From positions 1-7,864 of the forward strand of contig DATIJV010000113.1 in the NCBI GenBank assembly GCA_035478255.1: 7,864 nucleotides of DNA, written 5' to 3'. The notes under the pieces were generated by a model. The model made no database searches. It worked only from the letters and a program-made list of their open reading frames with translations, and was not told the origin of the DNA. The position numbers were made by a program, and so were the translations under genes. This document shows positions 1 through 6,719 of this stretch, piece after piece (position 1 is the stretch's first letter; the number at the start of each line of letters is the position of its first letter). This stretch comes from DATIJJ01 sp035478255 (lineage in GTDB: Bacteria; Pseudomonadota; Gammaproteobacteria; DSM-16500).

Positions 1-1202
1 AGCATCCCACAGAAATTAATACACGGAATTTTTTTGAAGAACTTAAAAAATTGCCTTTTATCAATATGACATATCAACAGCAGCACAGGCTGCATAAGCC
101 AGCGAAAAATGATTCTGTCATGGAGAAGAAATCGATATCTACACCTCCTACTCGTCAAATGATTCAGGAAGTCAATCATGACTTAAGAAAACTTTCTGAA
201 TATAAAAATATTAATTGGTATAGGACTTCAATTTACCCGATTAAATCAAAGCATTCATTGCCCGTGAAACTCAATCATTTAAAATTAGATGGTATTATTT
301 TTGGAAAACTAGATGCTTCCTCTTTAAATGGGCCCATTGAAGTTAAATCCCATACAACAGTCGCTTTTGAATTGAGCAAGTACCGAAAAAATATTCCCGA
401 TTTCTCGATTCATTTTACTGGATCAGATTTGCAAGATGCAAAATTTGAAGACATGATATGTTTATCTTTTAACTATTCTCGATGTACATTAAAAGAAGCA
501 AGTTTTATAAGAAGTATTTTATCAAACACGCATTTTGAATTTTCTGATCTCTGCGAAGCTAATCTTTCATTTTGCTTTGGAGCTTCCTGCCATGAGATGG
601 GTGAGGCATCTCCTGCTGTTTTTCTGGCTGCTAATCTTACGAAAGCCAATTTATATGGCAGCAATTTTCGTGAAGCATTTTTTTCTGAAAGTCGATTAGA
701 TGGCGCAACATTAGATCAAGGCAATTTTGAAATGGCAAATTTTACGGGTGCTTCTTGTATAAACACTGAATTTGATGGAGCATACTTGCAAGGTGCCGAT
801 TTTAAAAATGCTAATATGCTCGGCGCAAAATTAAAAGGTGCTCATTTTGATTTTAATCAATTTACAAAAGAACAAGTATTAACATTTCATTATGAGGACC
901 CTTACGCGCTCAGTTTTATCAATGCTATTTATGAATATATGGAAAAAAATAAGGATAAAGAATCTAAACACAAGGAAGGATTTGAGCGCGCTCGCCAATT
1001 TATTCTTTCTTTCATACATCATGAGCCTTATAACGAAAATGGCCAAAACCTAATTGTCAAAGCATTTTTAGAAAAAGATCCGTCTTTTTTTGGCTCCACA
1101 CTGCGAACGAAATTACTCGATGTTCAAAAAAATATTTCTGAAACTGAAAAAAAAGCAGTGAACAAGGCAACTTCTCCGGCTCCCAAATCGAATCATTATT
1201 AA
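1..1202 (+). CDS. Pentapeptide-repeat protein, N-terminus probably outside the window
   Basis: The frame has no stop from base 3 to the TAA at 1200-1202. The first candidate starts, TTG at 51 and ATG at 66, have no Shine-Dalgarno sequence, and the codons before them read as ordinary protein (NFFEELKK). I therefore take this as a gene entering from the left. Counting from the TTG, residues 1-118 are a charged, non-repetitive region. Residues about 120-175 and 193-268 carry pentapeptide repeats of the A(D/N)LXX/F type (SDLQDAKF, ANLTKANLYGSNF, AYLQGADFKNANMLGAKLKGAHF), with a short interruption at 176-192. Such repeats fold as a right-handed quadrilateral beta-helix. Residues 270-383 form a helical, charged tail ending in a Lys/Ser/Pro-rich stretch with a SETEKK patch. 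There is no signal peptide in the visible part. The family has no single function; members include gyrase-protecting proteins and secreted effectors, and the role here is unknown. It points away from the sec cluster and is probably unrelated to it. Confidence 0.85.
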   Translation, partial: HPTEINTRNFFEELKKLPFINMTYQQQHRLHKPAKNDSVMEKKSISTPPTRQMIQEVNHDLRKLSEYKNINWYRTSIYPIKSKHSLPVKLNHLKLDGIIFGKLDASSLNGPIEVKSHTTVAFELSKYRKNIPDFSIHFTGSDLQDAKFEDMICLSFNYSRCTLKEASFIRSILSNTHFEFSDLCEANLSFCFGASCHEMGEASPAVFLAANLTKANLYGSNFREAFFSESRLDGATLDQGNFEMANFTGASCINTEFDGAYLQGADFKNANMLGAKLKGAHFDFNQFTKEQVLTFHYEDPYALSFINAIYEYMEKNKDKESKHKEGFERARQFILSFIHHEPYNENGQNLIVKAFLEKDPSFFGSTLRTKLLDVQKNISETEKKAVNKATSPAPKSNHY

Positions 1203-1214
1203 GTAATGATTCGA
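1188..1214 (+). terminator. Hairpin spanning the stop codon of the pentapeptide gene
   Basis: An 11-bp perfect inverted repeat (arms 1188-1198 and 1204-1214, core CGAATCATTA/TAATGATTCG) with a 5-base loop contains the TAA stop. It is AT-rich and not directly followed by a T-run; T-rich sequence starts only at 1243. It may act as a weak terminator or as a 3'-end stabiliser. The structure is seen directly; the function is inferred. Confidence 0.35.
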
Positions 1215-1220
1215 ATGATT

Positions 1221-1240
1221 TAGTAAAGAACCAGCGACTG
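1221..1240 (+). repeat. Left copy of the direct repeat flanking the palindromic element
   Basis: TAGTAAAGAACC followed by AGCGACTG. It matches 1403-1423 in the same orientation: 12 identical bases, a short variable spot, then 7 identical bases (GCGACTG). It lies 15 bases before the TA that borders the palindromic element. It could be a remnant of an older insertion or a separate small repeat family. Confidence 0.65.
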
Positions 1241-1255
1241 AGTTTTTTGTTTTTT

Positions 1256-1396
1256 TACCTCCTTCCCCTTTCCCCTTCCTCCAAACGAAAAGCGCGTTTA
1301 GAGGAAGGGGGACGCTCCGATACAGATGTACTAAATTAGAACGTCCCCCTTCCTCCAAGTGTTTTTCTTGGAGGAAGGGGAAAGGGGAAGGAGGTA
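1256..1396 (-). repeat. Palindromic MITE-like element, copy 1 (complete)
   Basis: The ends are perfect 27-bp inverted repeats at 1257-1283 and 1369-1395, rich in CCTT/AAGG. Counting CCTCC...GGAGG as the ends, each side is bordered by TA (1256-1257 and 1396-1397 region), as expected for a TA target duplication. Inside are two hairpins. The left has arms of about 15 bp around a loop containing AAAAGCG, with one C/A mismatch on this strand. The right is a 14-bp stem, CCCCTTCCTCCAAG with its complement, around TGTTTTT. A core of about 30 bases lies between the arms GGGGGACG and CGTCCCCC. The core is asymmetric, and its reverse complement matches the copy at 7755-7864, so this copy is assigned to the minus strand. 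It encodes no protein. It resembles non-autonomous transposon derivatives such as Correia-type or IS630-derived elements in form only; I do not recognise the family. Confidence 0.85.
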
Positions 1397-1402
1397 TAAA
1401 AA

Positions 1403-1423
1403 TAGTAAAGAACCGCGCGACTG
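1403..1423 (+). repeat. Right copy of the direct repeat flanking the palindromic element
   Basis: TAGTAAAGAACC followed by GCGCGACTG, the partner of 1221-1240. It starts 6 bases after the element's bordering TA. It lies downstream of secF on the opposite strand. No further copy was noticed in the window. Confidence 0.65.
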
Positions 1424-1452
1424 TCACCGAATACTGACTAATCTTATCCGGG

Positions 1453-2370
1453 TCAAGGTCGATCGTCCAACGCTTCTTTAGCCGGCGGCAACAAACTTTG
1501 CCGATTCACACCCAGCATCAAAGACAAAGAACCCGCAACATAAATAGATGAATATGTACCGACAACAATTCCAATAATCAGCGCCAAGGCAAATCCATGC
1601 AGCATACTTCCACCCAAAAAGTACAATGCCAGCACCACAATCAACGTCAACACTGATGTCATGATCGTACGAGATAATGTTTGATTGGTCGCCTGATTCA
1701 CCACTTCAACAGGCGTCGCTTTACGTAACTTTCGGAAATTCTCACGAATCCGATCGAAAATAACAATCGTATCATTTAATGAATAACCAATGACTGTCAA
1801 CACTGCAGCCAATACAATCAAATTAAATTCCAAATGCCAAAATGAAAAAACTCCCAAAATCAAAACAGGATCGTGAATCAACGCAACAGTCGAACCCATT
1901 GAAAATCGAAAATCAAATCTGAACGCGATATAAATCATCGTACCTAATAACGCAATCACAATCGCTAAAGCACCTTTGGTCGCCAATTCCTGGCCGACTT
2001 GCGGCCCGATCATATCGATTTGCTGGATTTTGGCATCGGGTAACAATTGGGTTATTGCATCTTTCGCCGATTCACTGGTACTGTCTTTATTGGATGGCAA
2101 ACTCACCAGAACATCTTTGGACGTACCATAACTAATGACTGTCGCTTCTTTAAAACCACCTTTCGTAAGCGTATCGCGAACCTGACTGAGATCAGCTTCT
2201 TCGGGAAAAGTCATATGAATTTGCGTACCACCGGTAAAGTCCAGCCCCCAATTCAATCCATTCACAGCGAGGGAAACAAGCGATAAGGTAAATAATATAA
2301 TCGACAAAATCGCAGCAAAACGACGCTGCGCCATAAAATCAATTTTCGTATTTTGTTTAAAAAATTCCAT
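1453..2370 (-). CDS. secF: Protein translocase subunit SecF
   Basis: SecF is an inner-membrane RND-family protein. With SecD and YajC it assists SecYEG, using the proton gradient to complete export of proteins to the periplasm. The 305-residue product has the full layout: TM1 at about 18-36; the GLDFTGGTQ motif at 42-50 opening a periplasmic P1 domain (about 45-128); then TM2 (132-150), TM3 (160-178), TM4 (183-200) and TM5-TM6 (about 234-280). The signature GYSLNDTIVIFDRIREN lies at 195-211 and includes the conserved TM4 Asp (D200). E. coli SecF is 323 residues, so this one is full length. The ATG start is 17 bases after the secD stop, with only a weak ribosome binding site (AAGTGG), consistent with translation coupled to secD. 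It is the last gene of the operon. No strong intrinsic terminator is visible before the palindromic element about 57 bases downstream. Confidence 0.97.
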   Translation of the reverse strand: MEFFKQNTKIDFMAQRRFAAILSIILFTLSLVSLAVNGLNWGLDFTGGTQIHMTFPEEADLSQVRDTLTKGGFKEATVISYGTSKDVLVSLPSNKDSTSESAKDAITQLLPDAKIQQIDMIGPQVGQELATKGALAIVIALLGTMIYIAFRFDFRFSMGSTVALIHDPVLILGVFSFWHLEFNLIVLAAVLTVIGYSLNDTIVIFDRIRENFRKLRKATPVEVVNQATNQTLSRTIMTSVLTLIVVLALYFLGGSMLHGFALALIIGIVVGTYSSIYVAGSLSLMLGVNRQSLLPPAKEALDDRP

Positions 2371-2387
2371 GCGGGCATTCCACTTTT

Positions 2388-4238
2388 TTATATTCCAATT
2401 GAAATTTTCTTCACGGGTTTCGCGCCATACAATCCATTCACAATCGCGCGTGTTCCTGTAATCGCAGTAAACATTGAGGTAATTAAACCGACTGTCAAAG
2501 TCACAGCAAAATTTTTCACAGTTCCTGAACCCAGACTAAATAACACAATAGCAACAATCAAAGTCGTCACATTCGCATCAACGATTGTCATAAAAGCACG
2601 ATCATAGCCTGCATGAATGCTAGCCTGTATTCCCATACCATTGCGCAACTCTTCTCGAATGCGCTCAAAAATCAAGACATTTGCATCCACAGCCATACCC
2701 ATTGTGAGGACCATACCTGCAATGCCGGGCAAAGTAATTGTCGCTCCGAGCAACGATAAGATTGCAACAATTAATACCATGTTCATCGCGAGCGCCGCAT
2801 CTGCAATCAAACCCATGACACCGTAATAAACTGCCATAAACAGAACAACCAGCACAAAACCAACTTCGACCGATAAAACACCCATATGAATATTCTGTTT
2901 ACCGAGACTAGGGCCTATCTGACGCTCTTCAATGATCGCAACGGGCGCAGGCAAAGCGCCTGCACGCAATAACAATGCTAAATTACGTGCTTCTTCAGGA
3001 CTGGTTAATCCGGTAATCTGAAAGCTGTTTCCTAACGCACTCTGAATGGTCGCTACACTGATAATTTTGCGCTCGGTGCGATACGTTATGACTTTTTCTC
3101 CATTCACTTCTTTGGTTTCAGGTAGTGCTTCAACATACAAAACTGCCATCGGTTTGCCGATATTTTCTGCAGTAGTTTTGGTGAAAAGCCCTTCACCCCC
3201 GCCGCCCAAACGCACATTAACGGATGCACGGCCATCTTCACCCATGGCTGATACAGCACTCGTAATTGAGGAACCGTGCAAAATAATCTGATTTTGCAGA
3301 AGAATTGGCCGACCTTCAAAGGAATAGACTTTTGCATCCGGCGGTGCGATACCTCGTGCATCATGTTCCATATCGACCATATGGAATTCTAACGAAGCAG
3401 TATTCCGCAATATATTTTTAGCTTGCGCAGTATCGAGAATTCCAGGCAGCTCCACCATCACGCGTGCTGTGCCCTGCTGCTGCACGACAGCTTCTGATAC
3501 GCCTAATTCATTGACGCGATTACGCAAAGTATTCATCGCCTGCTCAAGCGTATCCTGACGCGCTTGCTGTAATGCAACAGGAGATAACAAGCCCTGTAAA
3601 ACCAGGCCATTTTTGGTATCTTTCGTCCAGGTAAATTCAGGGAAATGCTGGCTTAAATAACTGCTTGCATCTGCCAGCGCATCTGTAGTTCTAAATTGTA
3701 CATTGACACCATTTGCCCCGGAACGAACAATTCCCGAATAACGAATATGCTGGTTTCGCAATTCCTGGCCAATGCTATTTAAATTTCCTTCAATGCGCTG
3801 CCTGATAACGGAATCAATATCCACCTGCAAAAGAAAATAAAGACCACCGCGCAAATCCAGCCCCAATTTCATCGGCATTGCACCCATTCTCTGTAACCAG
3901 CGCGGCGTCGCAGGCGCGAGGTTGAGCGCAACCAGATAATTTTCTCCGAGTGTTTGCTGGATAAGATCTTTTGCCTTAAATTGAATATCCGTTGACGTAA
4001 AACGGATCAGTACACTGCGATTTTCGGATTGAATCTGCTTAAAGGTAAGTCCCGCTGTGTTTAATGTTTGCGTGATTTTATCGATGGTTGCCTGGTCCAG
4101 ATTGATTGATGTGCTGACAGGTGAAACCTGCACAGCAGGATCTTCTACATAAATATTGGGTAAAGCATAAACAAAGGCTAATAAAACAACGACGACAACT
4201 AATATATTCTTCCAGAGAGGAAAACGATTAAGCACCAT
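2388..4238 (-). CDS. secD: Protein translocase subunit SecD
   Basis: SecD is the larger partner of SecF in the SecDF-YajC complex. Its periplasmic P1 domain is thought to grip emerging preproteins while its membrane half carries protons. I chose the ATG at 4238 (616 residues). It has GGAAG six bases upstream and gives MVLNRFPLWKNILV, which matches the known SecD N-terminus. An in-frame GTG at 4256 would add six residues but has no binding site. TM1 is at about 9-27. GLDLRGG is at 126-132. The large periplasmic region ends near the conserved RAGALPAPV and GPSLG motifs. The C-terminal membrane half carries GMAVDANVLIFERIREEL at 514-531, with the conserved TM4 Asp. The length matches E. coli SecD (615). 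It starts 27 bases after the yajC stop and ends 17 bases before secF, so the three genes are probably co-transcribed. Nothing appears to be missing. Confidence 0.97.
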   Translation of the reverse strand: MVLNRFPLWKNILVVVVVLLAFVYALPNIYVEDPAVQVSPVSTSINLDQATIDKITQTLNTAGLTFKQIQSENRSVLIRFTSTDIQFKAKDLIQQTLGENYLVALNLAPATPRWLQRMGAMPMKLGLDLRGGLYFLLQVDIDSVIRQRIEGNLNSIGQELRNQHIRYSGIVRSGANGVNVQFRTTDALADASSYLSQHFPEFTWTKDTKNGLVLQGLLSPVALQQARQDTLEQAMNTLRNRVNELGVSEAVVQQQGTARVMVELPGILDTAQAKNILRNTASLEFHMVDMEHDARGIAPPDAKVYSFEGRPILLQNQIILHGSSITSAVSAMGEDGRASVNVRLGGGGEGLFTKTTAENIGKPMAVLYVEALPETKEVNGEKVITYRTERKIISVATIQSALGNSFQITGLTSPEEARNLALLLRAGALPAPVAIIEERQIGPSLGKQNIHMGVLSVEVGFVLVVLFMAVYYGVMGLIADAALAMNMVLIVAILSLLGATITLPGIAGMVLTMGMAVDANVLIFERIREELRNGMGIQASIHAGYDRAFMTIVDANVTTLIVAIVLFSLGSGTVKNFAVTLTVGLITSMFTAITGTRAIVNGLYGAKPVKKISIGI

Positions 4239-4256
4239 ATTTTTCTTCCATGTCAC
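4236..4256 (-). promoter_or_regulatory. Start-deciding ribosome binding site of secD
   Basis: Reading the minus strand, GTG ACA TGG AAG AAA AAT precedes the ATG at 4238-4236. The GGAAG is six bases from that ATG, a normal spacing. Upstream of the alternative GTG (4256-4254) no purine-rich site is seen. This supports the shorter SecD of 616 residues. Confidence 0.7.
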
Positions 4257-4265
4257 GTTGCAATC

Positions 4266-4622
4266 TTAAATCGATTTGAGTGTACCTTTGGGCAAGGCGC
4301 TGACAATCGAGGATTTTTGTATCGTGATTTCAACATTATCAGTTAAAGACAACACCACGTAATTATCAGAAACTTTGCTAATAGTTCCTAAAATACCGCC
4401 TGCTGTTACCACTTCATCGCCTTTAGCCAGAGAATTGATCAGCATTTTTTGTTCTTTGGCACGTCGGGTTTGGGGGCGCCAAATCGCAAAATACATAAAA
4501 AATATGAGAACACCCATCATGATGAAAAATGAGAAACCGCCTTGCGGTGCAGGTGCGGGCGATGAATCGGCTGCGTAAGCGTTAGAAATAAAAAAGCTTG
4601 AAATCATATCAATCAATTGCAT
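4266..4622 (-). CDS. yajC: Sec translocon accessory protein YajC
   Basis: YajC is a small single-pass inner-membrane protein that associates with SecDF; deletion in E. coli has a mild phenotype. The 118-residue product starts with a hydrophobic stretch ending in NAYAADSSPAPAP, a pattern often seen in gammaproteobacterial YajC that resembles a signal peptide. The main membrane helix follows at about 30-48 (FSFFIMMGVLIFFMYFAIW). The family hallmark WRPQTRRAKEQKMLINSL comes next, then the conserved GDEVVTAGGILGTI at 68-81 and a small beta-rich cytoplasmic domain. E. coli YajC is 110 residues. The ATG has AAGGGA six bases upstream. It is the first gene of the yajC-secD-secF unit. In most gammaproteobacteria tgt lies directly upstream, but here there is a divergent control region instead. 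Confidence 0.96.
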   Translation of the reverse strand: MQLIDMISSFFISNAYAADSSPAPAPQGGFSFFIMMGVLIFFMYFAIWRPQTRRAKEQKMLINSLAKGDEVVTAGGILGTISKVSDNYVVLSLTDNVEITIQKSSIVSALPKGTLKSI

Positions 4623-4648
4623 GTTGTTCCCTTACAGATATAAAAAAA

Positions 4649-4677
4649 TTTATAGGGGCATAATTTACCTTGATTAA
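4649..4677 (-). promoter_or_regulatory. Possible promoter of yajC-secD-secF
   Basis: On the minus strand a TATAAA (4654-4649) lies 17 bases after TTAATC (4677-4672), about 27 bases before the yajC ATG. The -10 is good (5 of 6) and the -35 is poor (3 of 6). Some promoter is needed here, because the antisense gene upstream separates yajC from queA. This is the best candidate I see, but it is weak and would leave a very short leader. Confidence 0.3.
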
Positions 4678-4738
4678 CGGCGCCGCGCAATTTAGTTTTT
4701 TTATTTAGAGATTTTAAACAGGTTCTTACAAAACCCGC

Positions 4739-4767
4739 TTGAATTATTTTCTATAATCTTATAGAAT
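4739..4767 (+). promoter_or_regulatory. Probable promoter of the 612-residue membrane protein gene
   Basis: TTGAAT (4739-4744) and TAGAAT (4762-4767) are spaced by 17 bases, a sigma-70-like layout. A perfect TATAAT also sits at 4752-4757 but has no well-placed -35. Either would give a leader of about 75-85 bases before the ATG at 4849. This is read from the sequence only. Confidence 0.45.
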
Positions 4768-4817
4768 GCGCTCGAAATGGAGGCGAGGAGTTTTATTCGC
4801 AGGATGCGCTAGGAAAT
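4766..4817 (+). repeat. Imperfect direct repeat in the leader of the 612-residue gene
   Basis: ATGCGCTcGAAAT (4766-4778) recurs as ATGCGCTagGAAAT (4804-4817), 38 bases apart. The first copy overlaps the proposed -10 and start of transcription. It could be a paired protein-binding site or chance similarity. Confidence 0.3.
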
Positions 4818-4834
4818 TACCCCTAACCTATCCA

Positions 4835-4840
4835 TAAGGG
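4835..4840 (+). promoter_or_regulatory. Ribosome binding site of the 612-residue gene
   Basis: TAAGGG ends eight bases before the ATG at 4849. This supports that start and shows the gene is equipped for translation. Confidence 0.65.
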
Positions 4841-4848
4841 CATTTTTT

Positions 4849-6687
4849 ATGCTGCGAAATAGTTTTAGCTCAACTCGTTACAGTATCAGCAAGTCTGATA
4901 ATCCTGATGATGTTGGAAATTCTTTAGGTATAGGTGCTGTTGTTACTGATTCTGCCCCTCCTGTTCCTGACCCTGCCCCTCTTGTTACTGCCCCCGCTCC
5001 TCCTGCTGAAATATCTGAAAAAGACCGGCAAAATTACCGGGCACGCTGCTTTGAAAATGCTCGATTTTTGGGAACACTTGAGGGAGGAGCTTTTCTTCTC
5101 ATTGAAGAAAACCGACCTGGCAGCTGGAATTCTGCCACTGAAGATGCTGACATCGCAATTGGTCTGGCTATCGTGAATGGCACAGGTTTGTTGACTGGAT
5201 GGCTGCTCCACTTGGTATTAAAACGCTACTATACCAAGAAAGAAGGCGTACTCAATCCGGCTTATCGTGCTTTCAAAACCTGCGCTGCGACGGGCGCTGT
5301 AGTAGGACTGTTGATTGCAGCTCTTTTACCTCTTCCCGATGCTTCAAGAAAGTTTTTTTCTGCCATTATTTCAGACATCGCATCTATCGCAATAGGATTA
5401 TTTGCTGTTCCTTATTGGTATATTCGTGAAAAAATATTGAATATTGACCCGGAAACAAACCAGACCTACTTTAAAATAGGAACAGAAGGGTGGACTAAGA
5501 CAAATAAATCCCTGCTTGTCTGGGGCACCTACCTCGGGATAATTTGCGGCGCAATTTATTCTTTTGCCATGAATGCTCCACTCTCGCTTGGCGTAATGGC
5601 TCTAGGCAGCAGCATCGTCGGTATTGGGGCATTTGTTTTGGGAGGGATGGTTCTCCTGCCGCTTTATAATTATCTGACAAACAATTCTCTTGCTCTAACT
5701 AAAGACGATATAGCTAAAGAAAATAGAAAGAAAGACATTTTTCGTAATAATTACGTCCGCACCGGTATAACACTTGGACTGGCGTTGGGCACTTTCGTAG
5801 GGGCATTTATACCAGGAGTCAATTTGGTTCTTCTCACTTTAGCCGGTGCAATCGGTGCCGTCGTGGGCGGCGTTATAGCAGGTGGAGCAGGCCATAAAAT
5901 TTCTCAATTGATTAAAAGCTCATGGGATGCTACCAACAAGGACCCCAAAAACTCCTGGGATTATGGCACTCGCGCGACCTCTCTGCTTTTCACATCGCTC
6001 GGAATGGCTATAGGTTTTTTTTTACCCATTCCTTTTGGTGCAGTAATAGGAGCCGCGGCTGGCGGTACACTCGGATGGCTTGTGGCTTTTCCCGTTTATA
6101 AAATAGCAAGAACCGTCAAACCCACCGAAGCCGACCAACCCGCTTCTCTGCCCTGGACACAACGATGCTCAGCAGGAACCAATACCGGAATGATGTTTGG
6201 CGCTGGAATTGGATTAGCTCTCATTGCCATACTGGGAGGCCCTTTCACACTGGCAGGCGTCACTTTTGGTCTGGTCGCGGCAGCCGCATTTTGCGGTTCT
6301 ATTGGGGCAGTCATCGGAGGCATTGGCGCTATTCTTTATGGAAAAGAAACCAGGAACATTATAAAAGCCTGTTTTGGCAAGAATGAGCCTGATACACCGC
6401 CGCCAGCCGCAAAAGATGCAGTACCAATTGATGCTGCTGCTAAACCACCCATTGTAAATCGTGCTCTAATCCCTTTTTTAAATTCTCCTGTAAAAACTTC
6501 CTCAGAAAAATCAGAAAAAAATCCAGATGCTCGCACTTCTCCTAAAGCCCCAAAAGAACCACCCTTAAATAATGACTACAAAAACCTGTCTACTACTGTG
6601 GGCACCTTTCGTAGAATCAAACCTTCGCTTCATGCGCCGGTATGTAACCAGCATGCGTCAGCACTAAGAAGAGTGGGCAGCCTGTAA
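4849..6687 (+). CDS. Multi-pass membrane protein with tandem glycine-zipper hairpins, unknown function
   Basis: I do not recognise this 612-residue protein. Residues 1-97 are hydrophilic, with a Pro/Ala linker at 36-53 (APPVPDPAPLVTAPAPP). A first hydrophobic segment spans about 101-124. Then come five related units of about 70-80 residues, starting near 138, 219, 298, 369 and 436. Each is a short polar stretch, a Gly/Ala-rich helix, a Pro turn (LPLP, NAPL, FIPG, LPIP, GGPF), a second helix rich in GxxxG spacing (for example GAIGAVVGGVIAGGAG) and a charged linker, often with a Trp. About 11 membrane helices are expected. Residues about 510-612 form a Pro/Lys/Ser-rich tail, likely disordered. 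It has a good ribosome binding site and a plausible promoter. Gene position is unusual: antisense, in the place normally held by tgt, and convergent with queA (32 bases apart). No transporter signature, nucleotide-binding motif or active-site motif is visible. A pore-like, membrane-shaping or secreted effector role is possible but speculative. Confidence 0.9.
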   Translation: MLRNSFSSTRYSISKSDNPDDVGNSLGIGAVVTDSAPPVPDPAPLVTAPAPPAEISEKDRQNYRARCFENARFLGTLEGGAFLLIEENRPGSWNSATEDADIAIGLAIVNGTGLLTGWLLHLVLKRYYTKKEGVLNPAYRAFKTCAATGAVVGLLIAALLPLPDASRKFFSAIISDIASIAIGLFAVPYWYIREKILNIDPETNQTYFKIGTEGWTKTNKSLLVWGTYLGIICGAIYSFAMNAPLSLGVMALGSSIVGIGAFVLGGMVLLPLYNYLTNNSLALTKDDIAKENRKKDIFRNNYVRTGITLGLALGTFVGAFIPGVNLVLLTLAGAIGAVVGGVIAGGAGHKISQLIKSSWDATNKDPKNSWDYGTRATSLLFTSLGMAIGFFLPIPFGAVIGAAAGGTLGWLVAFPVYKIARTVKPTEADQPASLPWTQRCSAGTNTGMMFGAGIGLALIAILGGPFTLAGVTFGLVAAAAFCGSIGAVIGGIGAILYGKETRNIIKACFGKNEPDTPPPAAKDAVPIDAAAKPPIVNRALIPFLNSPVKTSSEKSEKNPDARTSPKAPKEPPLNNDYKNLSTTVGTFRRIKPSLHAPVCNQHASALRRVGSL

Positions 6688-6719
6688 GTTGAATTTTTAC
6701 AAGAGAAGGGGGGTAGAAA

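Noticed and set aside
1256..1396. CRISPR-like array
   Set aside because: The repeats are nested inverted arms of one element rather than regularly spaced direct repeats with unique spacers, and no cas genes are present.
1113..1427. 104-codon minus-strand open frame across the palindromic element
   Set aside because: It runs through the inverted repeats and the end of the pentapeptide gene, has low-complexity Pro/Lys/Gly content and no ribosome binding site; it is a by-product of the repeat.
3104..3364. 86-codon minus-strand frame inside secD
   Set aside because: It overlaps intact secD in another frame and has no family features; a shadow frame.
4239..4256. GTG start for secD giving 622 residues
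   Set aside because: No ribosome binding site precedes it, whereas the ATG at 4238 has GGAAG at a good distance and gives the typical SecD N-terminus.
4623..4848. Remnant of tgt between yajC and the 612-residue gene
   Set aside because: No stretch of this short AT-rich region resembles Tgt on either strand by eye; a translated search would be needed to exclude tiny remnants.
4934..5176. Leu-rich 80-codon frame on the plus strand that looks like a membrane peptide
   Set aside because: It is the shifted reading of the Pro/Ala linker codons (CCT/GCT/CTC runs) in the 612-residue gene, with no start signals of its own.
6683..6701. Possible bidirectional terminator between the 612-residue gene and queA
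   Set aside because: Only a 5-bp AT-rich stem (TGTAA/TTACA) is present, too weak to call, although the convergent genes would need a terminator nearby.
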